Part shown: positions 17,919 through 26,975 of the stretch, piece by piece
Numbering within the stretch: the stretch's first letter is position 1
How the letters are laid out: the number at the start of each line of letters is the position of its first letter
From: a candidate division WWE3 bacterium
GTDB taxonomy: Bacteria; Patescibacteriota; WWE3; UBA101185; UBA10185
NCBI GenBank assembly: GCA_003599255.1
Contig: QZJF01000013.1
Location: 1-34,094 of the forward strand
Reading direction: 5' to 3'
DNA length: 34,094 nt
Notes under the pieces: generated by a model
Seen by the model: the letters and a program-made list of their open reading frames with translations, nothing else
What the model was told of the DNA's origin: nothing
Database searches by the model: none
Program-made: the position numbers and the translations under genes

Positions 17919-19250
17919 ATGGCCGCAAATAAACAAACAAAAAAAGAAACCGGCTACTTGCCACCCCATGACTTAGATGCTGAGAAGTCGGTGCTAGGTG
18001 CTTTGCTTATGGACAGGGACTCAATAGTTAAGGTTATAGAGTTTCTGAAACCGGAGCACTTTTACAGAGATGCCCATAGCAATATCTACCTAGCTATCCT
18101 AAATCTTTTTGAACGTAGGGAACCTGCTGACTTAATCACTGTTCCTGCAGAGCTTCGCAAACTAAATGAGTTAGATAATTCAGGAGGAGTAACTTATTTA
18201 ACCGAACTGATCAATTCTGTTCCAACCGCAGCAAATATAGAGGCTTACGCCAATATAATACGCGATGCCTCAGTGAAGCGATCTTTGATATCTGCCGCGG
18301 CCGAAATTAATGAGCTAGTGTTTAATGAATCCGAGGTTGCCGACATTCTTGACAGATCTGAGCAGTTATTGTACTCAGTATCACAGGATAGGTTGCGTCA
18401 GGACTTTATTCCTATCAAAGATACCCTTGAAATAACTTTCGAACGTCTTGACGAATTGAGCAGAAACAGGGGAGAACTTAGAGGTGTTCCTACAGGACTT
18501 CCTACTATAGATAAAATGCTTTCGGGTCTTCAAAAAGAAAACCTGATCATTCTTGCGGCCCGACCATCCGTGGGAAAGTCATCTTTTGCAATAAATATTG
18601 CTCAACACGCTGCCACAACCAAAAGATTCGGAATAGCCGTTTTTTCTCTTGAAATGGGCAGAGAGATGATAGTGGACAGAATGATTTCAGGTCAGGCAGG
18701 AATTGATAACTGGAAGATAGCCACAGGAAACTTGGATCAGGAAGATTTTGAAAAATATGGAGTAGCAGCAGGGGAATTAGCAGAGGCCCCCATTTACATT
18801 GACGATACACCTGGTATTAGTGTCCTTGAAATGAGAACAAAAACGCGACGTCTTATGTTGGAACACAAGATTGATTTGGTTATTGTAGACTATTTGCAGT
18901 TAATTAAAGCCAGAACTTCGGAGAGCAGGGTCCAGGAAGTATCCGAAATTTCCCAGGGATTGAAAAATCTTGCCAGAGAGATGAAAGTACCTGTCTTGGC
19001 TTTGTCACAACTTTCAAGAGCGGTGGAACAGCGGGGAGGAGATAAGAAACCTCAGCTCTCTGATCTTAGGGATTCTGGTTCAATAGAGCAGGATGCCGAT
19101 ATAGTGATGTTTTTGTTCAGGCCCAACGAGGAAGATAGGCAGAGCATGAAACTTATTGTTGCAAAACACAGGAATGGACCTACAGGAGACGTTGACTTAT
19201 TCTTTAAGGGCGAATTTACAAGATTTTACGAATTGGAAAAAAGAGAGTAA
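17919..19250 (+). CDS. dnaB: Replicative DNA helicase DnaB
   Basis: LPPHDLDAEKSVLGALLMD; LIILAARPSVGKSSFAINIAQ; VIVDYLQLI; LSQLSRAVEQR. Confidence 0.97.
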   Translation: MAANKQTKKETGYLPPHDLDAEKSVLGALLMDRDSIVKVIEFLKPEHFYRDAHSNIYLAILNLFERREPADLITVPAELRKLNELDNSGGVTYLTELINSVPTAANIEAYANIIRDASVKRSLISAAAEINELVFNESEVADILDRSEQLLYSVSQDRLRQDFIPIKDTLEITFERLDELSRNRGELRGVPTGLPTIDKMLSGLQKENLIILAARPSVGKSSFAINIAQHAATTKRFGIAVFSLEMGREMIVDRMISGQAGIDNWKIATGNLDQEDFEKYGVAAGELAEAPIYIDDTPGISVLEMRTKTRRLMLEHKIDLVIVDYLQLIKARTSESRVQEVSEISQGLKNLAREMKVPVLALSQLSRAVEQRGGDKKPQLSDLRDSGSIEQDADIVMFLFRPNEEDRQSMKLIVAKHRNGPTGDVDLFFKGEFTRFYELEKRE

Positions 19251-19267
19251 AAATATTGATGTAATTT

Positions 19268-19355
19268 GCCGTGGTGGCGGAATGGCAGACGCGGAGGTCT
19301 CAAAAACCTCTGGGGTGTAAACCCCTTGTGAGTTCAACTCTCACCCACGGCACCA
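19268..19355 (+). tRNA. tRNA-Leu (anticodon CAA), CCA encoded
   Basis: Acceptor GCCGTGG/CCACGGC, A73 and CCA; anticodon arm GAGGT-CTCAAAA-ACCTC; long variable arm; T arm GTGAGTTCAACTCTCAC. Confidence 0.95.
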
Positions 19356-19406
19356 ATCGTTTGATATAATTTCACATACACATTTCAAATAAGAGAGGAG
19401 AATCCA

Positions 19407-20171
19407 ATGAGCATTGGATGGCTGAAAGCCTTAAGATTACCAACAAGTCTTATGGCCGGTTTACTTGCTGTAGTGAGCTTCAAGCAAACTGCCTGGACGG
19501 ACACCGCTTTGTATCTTGGTGTCTTTACGGTCATAGCGGCTTCTGCCACTATGGTTCTTAACGATTGGTTTGATCGTCAACACGACGCGAAGAAGGGCAA
19601 GACATTTGCCGAGACTACCGGGAAAAAATTTGCTGTTTTTGCGGTTTCACTTTGGCTGATTGTCTTAGTCATGTCGCTTCCGCTATACGGTAAGAGCATC
19701 CCTTTGGGCATCATGACTTTTTTTATGATGATTCTGGGAATCTCATACTCGTTTACAAGGAAGATACACATGCTACCAACTGTGCACGTAGCAACAGCAA
19801 GTGCAGCAGTAGCTCTATATCCTGTCGCCTTTTATCAGACCAATTACAGCAGAGCCTGGTTGCTGGCCGGAATGACCTTCATGGTGATTTTCGGACGTGA
19901 AATACTCAAGGATCTTCAGGACCATCCCGATGATATCGGGTATAAGAAGACTCTTCCGCAAATTGCGGGAGTAACCGGTTCCAAGATGATCTCCGGAGCG
20001 GCGATAGTTTTGGGAGCGATCCTGTCCTTAGTGATTCATCTTTGGGCGGTGATTCTGCTTCCGGTGCTGGGGGCCGCAATAATATTTTTGGCGTTGAAGC
20101 AACAACTCGGAGTATCAAAAATGCTGATCAGCTTGAGCATGATGACATATCTTGTATTGATGCTGATTTAG
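19407..20171 (+). CDS. UbiA-family prenyltransferase
   Basis: NDWFDRQHDAKKG and REILKDLQDHPDD Asp-rich motifs in a multi-TM protein; GAGAGGAG Shine-Dalgarno. Confidence 0.9.
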   Translation: MSIGWLKALRLPTSLMAGLLAVVSFKQTAWTDTALYLGVFTVIAASATMVLNDWFDRQHDAKKGKTFAETTGKKFAVFAVSLWLIVLVMSLPLYGKSIPLGIMTFFMMILGISYSFTRKIHMLPTVHVATASAAVALYPVAFYQTNYSRAWLLAGMTFMVIFGREILKDLQDHPDDIGYKKTLPQIAGVTGSKMISGAAIVLGAILSLVIHLWAVILLPVLGAAIIFLALKQQLGVSKMLISLSMMTYLVLMLI

Positions 20172-20180
20172 CACACCATA

Positions 20181-20221
20181 AACAGGATCTGAAACAACCA
20201 ACAGATCCTGTTTTCTTTTTT
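20181..20221 (+). terminator. Rho-independent terminator
   Basis: AACAGGATCTG(20181-20191)/CAGATCCTGTT(20202-20212) plus T-rich tail. Confidence 0.9.
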
Positions 20222-20256
20222 CGGGCCGCCATTTTAATGGTGTATAATATCCGAGT

Positions 20257-20811
20257 ATGCTTGCAACCGATTTAAAGACAGGAACAATATTTAAAGAGAA
20301 CGGCCAACCCTTTTTAGTTATTAAATACGAACATATTAAATCAGCCAGGGGAGGCGCGAACGTAAAGGTTAGGGCTCGAAATCTCCTTACAGAGCAGGTC
20401 TTGGAAAAAAGCTATTTAGCCTCTGCAAAGATGGAAAGTGCTGACGTTTTTAGAAAAAACGCCCAATATCTATATAAAGAGAATGAATCGTATGTTTTCA
20501 TGGATCCTGATACTTATGAGCAAATTTACATTAGTGCTGATCTGGTAGGGGAGACTTCCCAATTTTTGAAAGAAGGGGAGAATGTACAGGTAATGTACTT
20601 CGAAAGCAGGCCGGTTTCGGTTGAGACCCCAATTACTATGGTTTTTGAAGTTACCTATACCGAACCCGGTTTTAAAGGTAATACCGTATCCAATGTGTAC
20701 AAAGATGCAATTTTGGATAATGGGGCATCGGTCAAGGTGCCAACGTTTATTAAGATCGGTGACAAAGTAAAGATAGATACCAGATCAGGTACATACGTTT
20801 CAAAGGCCTGA
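20257..20811 (+). CDS. efp: Elongation factor P
   Basis: LKTGTIFKENGQPFLVIKYEHIKSARGGANVKVRARNLLTEQVLEKSY...VKVPTFIKIGDKVKIDTRSGTYVSKA. Confidence 0.95.
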   Translation: MLATDLKTGTIFKENGQPFLVIKYEHIKSARGGANVKVRARNLLTEQVLEKSYLASAKMESADVFRKNAQYLYKENESYVFMDPDTYEQIYISADLVGETSQFLKEGENVQVMYFESRPVSVETPITMVFEVTYTEPGFKGNTVSNVYKDAILDNGASVKVPTFIKIGDKVKIDTRSGTYVSKA

Positions 20812-20819
20812 GGTTTTTT

Positions 20820-21818
20820 ATGATACTTCCTGAGCAAATGATAATAGGTCCACTTACAGTTAACACACTTTGGTTGTTTATTGGATCAGGGGTGTTGTTT
20901 TACTTCTTTATTATTTGGTACGAAGCAAGAAAAGACGGATTTGATGCCGATAGGATGTTTGATTTAACCTTTATCACAGTTATTATCAGCGCTGTGTTTT
21001 TAAATGTAATAAATAGTTGGTACCAGCGTCTTGAGGTACTTTCTTATGATTCACCATTCCTAAAGATGGATAGGTTTTATTTTGCAATGGGACTGTCTTT
21101 GATGGCTAACATTGGGGTATTTGTTATCTTGGCTAAAAAGTGGAAATGGTCTATATACAGAGTGTTGGACGATTTTGCTCTGGGACTGAATTTCCTTTTG
21201 TTGTTCGTTTCCGCAGGAATGTTAATTATTTTCGGTGATTATAGGCAAATTGTAGTCATATTCCTGCTACTTCTGCTTTATAGCAGGCTATTGAGATTCC
21301 GCGGATATAGGTTTCCTTCAGGTGTTGTTTTTTCCGCCTTTGTATATTTTATTTCCCTGCTAACGTTGATTTTTAGACCAAGTGGTTATTTGCTATTCTT
21401 TTTTCTGTTGGTTACAATTGGGACACTAAACTTATATTTTAGAAGGAAACGAAGTATGTCAAAAAATCTGCTTCCTCTTGATTTTCTGAATTTAATAAAG
21501 GACAAACTTACCTTAAAAGACAAACAGTTGAAGAAACAGCAAGAGCTACTAAAGAACGAAGACGCCTATTTGCAGGAAGGACGCACCGAAGGTAATTCGG
21601 AGATAATTGATGAAGCGATCCTTGAAGATTCGCAAAAGGAAATTACTGACGCCAAAATGAGTGCAGTAAAAACCATGCGTATACAGGTCAGAAGAGCTAT
21701 GGCATTTTTAAGGCTCGGAAAGTACGGGATATGTGAAGTATGTGGAAAACCTATTGATAAAGCCCGTTTGGAGTTCTACCCCGAAGCCACCAGATGTATT
21801 GATTGTGCGGAAAAATAG
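20820..21818 (+). CDS. Lgt-like multi-TM domain fused to a C-terminal DksA/TraR-type zinc finger
   Basis: N-terminal Lgt-like TM pattern; coiled segment KDKQLKKQQELLKNEDAYLQEGRTEGNSEI; CEVCGKPIDKARLEFYPEATRCIDCAEK. Confidence 0.75.
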   Translation: MILPEQMIIGPLTVNTLWLFIGSGVLFYFFIIWYEARKDGFDADRMFDLTFITVIISAVFLNVINSWYQRLEVLSYDSPFLKMDRFYFAMGLSLMANIGVFVILAKKWKWSIYRVLDDFALGLNFLLLFVSAGMLIIFGDYRQIVVIFLLLLLYSRLLRFRGYRFPSGVVFSAFVYFISLLTLIFRPSGYLLFFFLLVTIGTLNLYFRRKRSMSKNLLPLDFLNLIKDKLTLKDKQLKKQQELLKNEDAYLQEGRTEGNSEIIDEAILEDSQKEITDAKMSAVKTMRIQVRRAMAFLRLGKYGICEVCGKPIDKARLEFYPEATRCIDCAEK

Positions 21819-21824
21819 TCTCAG

Positions 21825-22148
21825 GTGTTTAACTGTTCGTATATTTTAAGCAACCATATTAACCGTAACATTTATGTTACTCTTGGACTCCTTTTGCTCA
21901 CCTTATTTATTTTTGTCTTTGTTAGAAATATCAAGAAGACAAAATTTAACTATCTGGCATTTTTCCTTGTGATGGTCGGGGGGTCGCTAAATCTGTATGA
22001 ACGTGCCTTTAATGGCTGTGTAAGAGACAATCTTAATTTTTACGGGCATATTTTTTATAATATTAATGATATAGTGGTGGTCTTAGGTTTATTTAAGATT
22101 TTATCTAGTCTATACTATAAGCCGGAAGGTAAAATTACATCAAACTGA
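21825..22148 (+). CDS. Small LspA-like (signal peptidase II) membrane protein, GTG start
   Basis: VGGSLNLYERAFNGCVRDNLNF...FYNINDIVVVLG matches the GG.lgN..dR...G.V.D...fN.AD....G pattern; rluD two genes downstream. Confidence 0.6.
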   Translation: MFNCSYILSNHINRNIYVTLGLLLLTLFIFVFVRNIKKTKFNYLAFFLVMVGGSLNLYERAFNGCVRDNLNFYGHIFYNINDIVVVLGLFKILSSLYYKPEGKITSN

Positions 22149-22149
22149 T

Positions 22150-22533
22150 ATGGGTAAAAAAATACTTTTAGTTGAGGACAACAAAACACTCAGTGACATG
22201 TACAAGGACGTGCTAAATGACGAAGGCTATGAGGTTATTACCGTAGGGGATGGTCTTGAAGCCGAGAAAATAATTCGCGCGGAACCTTGGGATTTATTGT
22301 TGCTGGATATAATGCTTCCTAAAATGGACGGAATCTCGATTTTGTCGGATATGAAAAAATCTGGTGTAATTAACAACAGGCCTGTGATTATTATTTCAAA
22401 TGTGAAAGAACCCAAGTTGTTGGAACAAACGGCTATTCTTGGGGTAAAGGATTACTATGTTAAGGCCGAATTAAGTCTAGATTTGTTGCTTGAGAAGATT
22501 TCTAGTTATTTAAGCCAATCTCAAAATGAATAA
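22150..22533 (+). CDS. Stand-alone response regulator receiver domain
   Basis: KKILLVEDNKTLSDMY...WDLLLLDIMLPKMDGISIL...KDYYVKAE. Confidence 0.93.
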   Translation: MGKKILLVEDNKTLSDMYKDVLNDEGYEVITVGDGLEAEKIIRAEPWDLLLLDIMLPKMDGISILSDMKKSGVINNRPVIIISNVKEPKLLEQTAILGVKDYYVKAELSLDLLLEKISSYLSQSQNE

Positions 22534-23224
22534 TTTCGAAATATTGTATGAAAACAGCGAGGTTTATGTAATAAACAAACCTGCGGGTGTTGTAGTAAAC
22601 AGAGCTATTACACATGATGAGGAAACTATCCAGGATTTTGTAGAAGAAAATATGAATTTGGAGGACCCGTTAGAAGACGATACCAGTGATTTCACATCAA
22701 GATCGGGGATTGTGCACAGACTTGATAAAGATACCTCAGGAGTTTTGTTGGCGGCAAAAAACAGAAAGAGTTTTGAACATCTGCAGGCGCAATTTAAGGA
22801 CCGCACAGTATCCAAAACCTATATCGCCCTAGTATACGGACAAGTAAATGATCAAAAAATTGAAATAAAGGCTCCCATAGGAAGAAATCCCAGACACAGA
22901 TTTAAATTTGCAGTTGTGTCTGAAGGTAAATACGCCGTTACCGAAATTGACAAGATTAAAGATGTAGTCATTGAGTCAATGAAATTTACTCTTTTAACCG
23001 TAAAGCCCCTAACAGGGAGGACTCACCAGATTAGAGTGCATCTTGCCGCTCTTAAGCATCCTGTTGTAAATGATCCGATATACTCTTCGAGAAAACAACT
23101 CGATGTGACGTCTAAGTTTTTTGACCGAATGATGCTTCATGCGAAGTGTTTAACTTTTAACGATCCTGAGGATTCTATGCCGAAAACGGTATGCGCCCCT
23201 TTACCTGATGAATTCAACCTGTAA
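22526..23224 (+). CDS. rluD: RluA/RluD-family 23S rRNA pseudouridine synthase
   Basis: IVHRLDKDTSGVLLAAKN; KPLTGRTHQIRVHLAALKHPVVNDPIY. Confidence 0.93.
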   Translation: MNNFEILYENSEVYVINKPAGVVVNRAITHDEETIQDFVEENMNLEDPLEDDTSDFTSRSGIVHRLDKDTSGVLLAAKNRKSFEHLQAQFKDRTVSKTYIALVYGQVNDQKIEIKAPIGRNPRHRFKFAVVSEGKYAVTEIDKIKDVVIESMKFTLLTVKPLTGRTHQIRVHLAALKHPVVNDPIYSSRKQLDVTSKFFDRMMLHAKCLTFNDPEDSMPKTVCAPLPDEFNL

Positions 23225-23245
23225 TTTGGTAGAATGAAATAGACC

Positions 23246-24319
23246 ATGAAAAGAAGACCTGCCCTAAGACCCAAGCCGAAAAGGCGTATTAAAAGTAAAA
23301 TTTCAGGATCCTCCCGGAAAACCCGGAAAGTTGTGAGGATTTCCGTTCTTTTTCTTGTTTCCTTGTGTGTTCTTACAACCCTTGCTGCTTACAAGTATTT
23401 GGATAGAAAATTCGCGTCTGCTTCCTCTTCTCATTCATCTGAATATTCGATAAAAGATTTGTCATCTCCAGCCATAATGTTTGTAGTATTGCAAAATATT
23501 GATTCAGATCCCCTTGTAATAAAAAGCATGAGCTTCTTATTTTTAGATACCGACGCTAATAGGACAATTTCTTATAATCTGCCTGTGCAGGCCCAAATTG
23601 ATGCACCGGGAAGGTTTGGTATAGAAGAGATTTCGAAGTTATTTTCTCTCGCGGCTCTTGACTCTGAAGATTCTCTAGAGGCCGGGGTAACTTATGCGGA
23701 GAAGGCGGTATTCAGGATTTTTGCTTATAGAAGCGATAAATTTATTGTAATCGACTCAAAACTTGAGGAATACTTTAATCGACTGTTTGAAAATGGAGAT
23801 TCGCTGGCTTTCTTGAGTGGCGAATTCCTGTCTAGTATGGGGGAGTTGATGTACACAGATCTTTCCATGCCTGATTTTATGAGGCTGGTTAGTTATATAG
23901 GTGCGGTACCCAAGGATTATCGAATTGAACGCAATTTAAGCTCCGATCCGTCTGCGCACATTGATGAAATAGATAAAGCAATTCAGGAGATAAATATTGA
24001 TTCAATTATTGCTGATGAGGGAGAAAGTATAGCGGTTCTGAACGGTAGTAATATACCCGGTCAAGCCGGATTTGTATCCAGAGCAATTAAGAACATGGGA
24101 GGTAGGGTAGTAGCCGTAAACAATACTGATGTCGGTTACGAGAAAAGCCTTATAGTTGCCGACAATCCAACATCTGAGACTACGATGAGGCTTTCTCGTG
24201 TATTGGGAATCGATACAGTGATTAACAAATCCGATGGCGGGTCCCAAATTGGCGAGGGAGAATTATACCGGGCCGATATCGTTGTGATATTGGGGTTTGA
24301 CAGCGGGGATAATTTATAA
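23246..24319 (+). CDS. Membrane-anchored LytR C-terminal (LytR_C) domain protein
   Basis: Basic N-terminus then TM; SIAVLNGSNIPGQAGFVSRAIKNMGGRVVAVNNTDV...ADIVVILG. Confidence 0.8.
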   Translation: MKRRPALRPKPKRRIKSKISGSSRKTRKVVRISVLFLVSLCVLTTLAAYKYLDRKFASASSSHSSEYSIKDLSSPAIMFVVLQNIDSDPLVIKSMSFLFLDTDANRTISYNLPVQAQIDAPGRFGIEEISKLFSLAALDSEDSLEAGVTYAEKAVFRIFAYRSDKFIVIDSKLEEYFNRLFENGDSLAFLSGEFLSSMGELMYTDLSMPDFMRLVSYIGAVPKDYRIERNLSSDPSAHIDEIDKAIQEINIDSIIADEGESIAVLNGSNIPGQAGFVSRAIKNMGGRVVAVNNTDVGYEKSLIVADNPTSETTMRLSRVLGIDTVINKSDGGSQIGEGELYRADIVVILGFDSGDNL

Positions 24320-24350
24320 TATGATTTTTCCAAGTACTCTCTCCTTTCTA

Positions 24351-24375
24351 CCCCCGCCCCTAATTTGGGCGGGGG
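24351..24375. repeat. Perfect GC-rich inverted repeat just upstream of the TraD-like ATPase gene
   Basis: CCCCCGCCC(24351-24359)-CTAATTT-GGGCGGGGG(24367-24375). Confidence 0.85.
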
Positions 24376-24394
24376 AAATATATTCCAAAAGGTT

Positions 24395-26965
24395 ATGTCA
24401 ATAAACTACGTTTTAATATTTTTAGGTGTTTTCATTGTTTTTCTTATATTTCTGTATATAAGGCTTAGAAAGATGTCCGGAAACAATACTCCGGCAAATA
24501 TGGAAAATATGGAGCTGCTTGAAATCCAGGTTTCACGAAACCAGGATCCGTCCAAGGAGGTTCAGATATCACCGTTAGCCGCGGAAAACATGTTTTCAGC
24601 CATTCACGGCTTATTGAGAGATGATCCGGATATTCAGGAACACTTTTCTTTTGAGATTGCCTCTTCAGGTAAAGATGGAATACGTTTTTATGTTGCCGTT
24701 CCCTCTCATACCTTAAAATTTATCGAAGGTCAGATTTATGCCCACTACCCCGGAGCACAGTTAAAAGTAGTTCAAGATTATGCTTCCAAATTTAGCGAAG
24801 AGGAAAAAGTGTATGAATTTGTTTCGGTTTACCTAACAAGGCCGGATTACTTTCCGATAAAAAGCTTCAGAGACATCGAAACCGATACCTTATCAAGTTT
24901 TACTTCTGCAATATCATCCATAAGTGAGGATGAGGAGATTTGGATTCAGCTTCAGATAAGGCCGATTGCTGACGTATGGCAGAAGGAAGGCCAGGATTAT
25001 GTCAAGGCAGTAAGGGCAGGGGAGGACGTGAATGGCAAATCAGGTAATTCGGCGATTTCCGGAATATTAGGTTTGGCGGTAAAAGAGGGCGTTCAAATTA
25101 CCACCGATGTTTTTGCTGGTGCGTTATCTTATAAGGCGAGGAATTTTGATGAAACAAAAGGTATTGCGGCGAAGGTTCCTGATATAAAAATAAGCGCCAT
25201 GGAGGAGTTGGAATTAAGGAGTATAGAAAACAAATTATCCCGCATGGGTTATATGGTTCAGTTCCGTGTAATGTCCTCCGGAGGTACCAAAGAACGGGTC
25301 GAAAGCCATCTGAGAGCTGTATTGGCCACACTCAAGCAATTTTCCTCTGCTTCTTTGAATAGTTTTACCTCTGTTCTTGAATCAAACAAAAAAGAAATAT
25401 TGGAAAACTACAAAATCCGCAGATTTGAGCCTGAAAAAGCATACGTACTTAACACCGAGGAATTAGGTACTGTATATCATTTGCCGACTTCTCACATAGA
25501 AACACCCAATATATCGTGGGTGTATTCCAGGAAATCGGAACCGCCTTCAAATCTTCCTACGCAGGACTGTAACTATATCGGTCACACAACTTACAGGAAT
25601 AAAAAGGTACTTTTTGGTCTTGATAACGGGGATGACAGGCTTAGGCATATGTATCTGATAGGAAAGTCAGGTACAGGAAAATCTACATTGCTAGAGACTA
25701 TGATATCTCAGGATATTGCAAATGGAGCCGGTGTGGGTGTTTTGGACCCACATGGTGAGACCATTGACCGTGTTTTAGATAGAATCCCTGACCACAGGAT
25801 AAAGGATGTTGTTTATTTTGACCCTTCAGATACTTCCAAACCTTTGGGTTTGAATCTACTCGAAATGAGCGATCCCTCAGAGAAAAATCTTATGGCTTCA
25901 GGCCTTGTTTCCGCAATTAAGCAACATTTTGATTATTCCTGGGGGCCGCGACTTGAGTATTTGCTGAATTATGCCATTCTGACCCTCCTGGAAGTACCCG
26001 GCACTACAATGTTGGGCATTACCAGATTAATGGATGATCCTAATTACCAAAAATACATTCTACATCAAATAAAGGATCCCTTGGTTATCAGGTTCTGGGA
26101 AAGGGAATTTAAAGAAATGAAGGGGAACCAGAAACTGGTTACGGAAGCTATAGCACCTATTCAGAATAAGGTAAACAGGTTTTTGGCCTCTACTACTATA
26201 CGTAACATTCTCGGACAAAAGAAGTCGACCCTTGATCTTTGGGATGCCATGAACTCCGGAAAGATTATACTTATGAACCTCTCAAAAGGTAAGATAGGTG
26301 CCGACAATGCCAATCTTCTAGGGGCTTTGTTAGTGTCCCGCCTTCAATTTTTTGCCCTTCAAAGGGCAAGGATTCCTTATGAAAAGCGAAGACCGTTTTA
26401 TCTTTATGTTGATGAGTTCCAAAACTTTGCCACCGGCAGTTTTGAAGAAATACTCTCTGAATCAAGAAAGTACAAGCTTGGATTATATCTGACACACCAG
26501 TTTACCGCTCAGTTGCCCGAGCCTTTATTGAAAGCGGTTTTTGGTAATGTTGGTACTATTGCTACATTTTCGCTGGGAGCGCCGGATGCGAAAGCTCTTG
26601 CCAGTGAGTTCGCGCCCTATTTTGATTCCGAGGATATAATATCGCTTGAGAGATTTTACGTTTACATCAAGCTTATGATCAACGGAATGACTTCACTGCC
26701 TTTTTCGGCTAGAATATTAGTACCTTGGGAAGAAGATAACTTTATAGTTCCGAAGACCTCCAATAGGGAAAAGGTTATTCAATATAGCAGGGAAACATAC
26801 GGAGTGGATCAGTCATATGTAGAGAACAAAATAAACAAATGGCTGGAGACTCAATTTGATAAGGGTATGGCGATTGCTCAAGAGATACGTAACAAGAGTG
26901 AAACACCTGAAGCATCACCTGCTGAAGTACCTCTTCCCGCAGATGATAAGGAGGACATAAATTAG
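24395..26965 (+). CDS. TraD/VirD4/HerA-like ATPase (type IV secretion DNA-binding domain protein)
   Basis: LIGKSGTGKSTLLETMISQDIANGAGVGVLDPHGE; PFYLYVDEFQNFATGSFEEILSESRKYKLGLYLTHQF; ATG 24395 preferred over TTG 24365. Confidence 0.9.
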   Translation: MSINYVLIFLGVFIVFLIFLYIRLRKMSGNNTPANMENMELLEIQVSRNQDPSKEVQISPLAAENMFSAIHGLLRDDPDIQEHFSFEIASSGKDGIRFYVAVPSHTLKFIEGQIYAHYPGAQLKVVQDYASKFSEEEKVYEFVSVYLTRPDYFPIKSFRDIETDTLSSFTSAISSISEDEEIWIQLQIRPIADVWQKEGQDYVKAVRAGEDVNGKSGNSAISGILGLAVKEGVQITTDVFAGALSYKARNFDETKGIAAKVPDIKISAMEELELRSIENKLSRMGYMVQFRVMSSGGTKERVESHLRAVLATLKQFSSASLNSFTSVLESNKKEILENYKIRRFEPEKAYVLNTEELGTVYHLPTSHIETPNISWVYSRKSEPPSNLPTQDCNYIGHTTYRNKKVLFGLDNGDDRLRHMYLIGKSGTGKSTLLETMISQDIANGAGVGVLDPHGETIDRVLDRIPDHRIKDVVYFDPSDTSKPLGLNLLEMSDPSEKNLMASGLVSAIKQHFDYSWGPRLEYLLNYAILTLLEVPGTTMLGITRLMDDPNYQKYILHQIKDPLVIRFWEREFKEMKGNQKLVTEAIAPIQNKVNRFLASTTIRNILGQKKSTLDLWDAMNSGKIILMNLSKGKIGADNANLLGALLVSRLQFFALQRARIPYEKRRPFYLYVDEFQNFATGSFEEILSESRKYKLGLYLTHQFTAQLPEPLLKAVFGNVGTIATFSLGAPDAKALASEFAPYFDSEDIISLERFYVYIKLMINGMTSLPFSARILVPWEEDNFIVPKTSNREKVIQYSRETYGVDQSYVENKINKWLETQFDKGMAIAQEIRNKSETPEASPAEVPLPADDKEDIN

Positions 26966-26975
26966 AAAGGATCTT

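Noticed and set aside
24297-24320. TTGACA (24297-24302) and TATAAT (24315-24320) as a promoter
   Set aside because: Spacer is only 12 bp, too short for a standard sigma70 promoter; the TATAAT alone is weak evidence in AT-rich DNA
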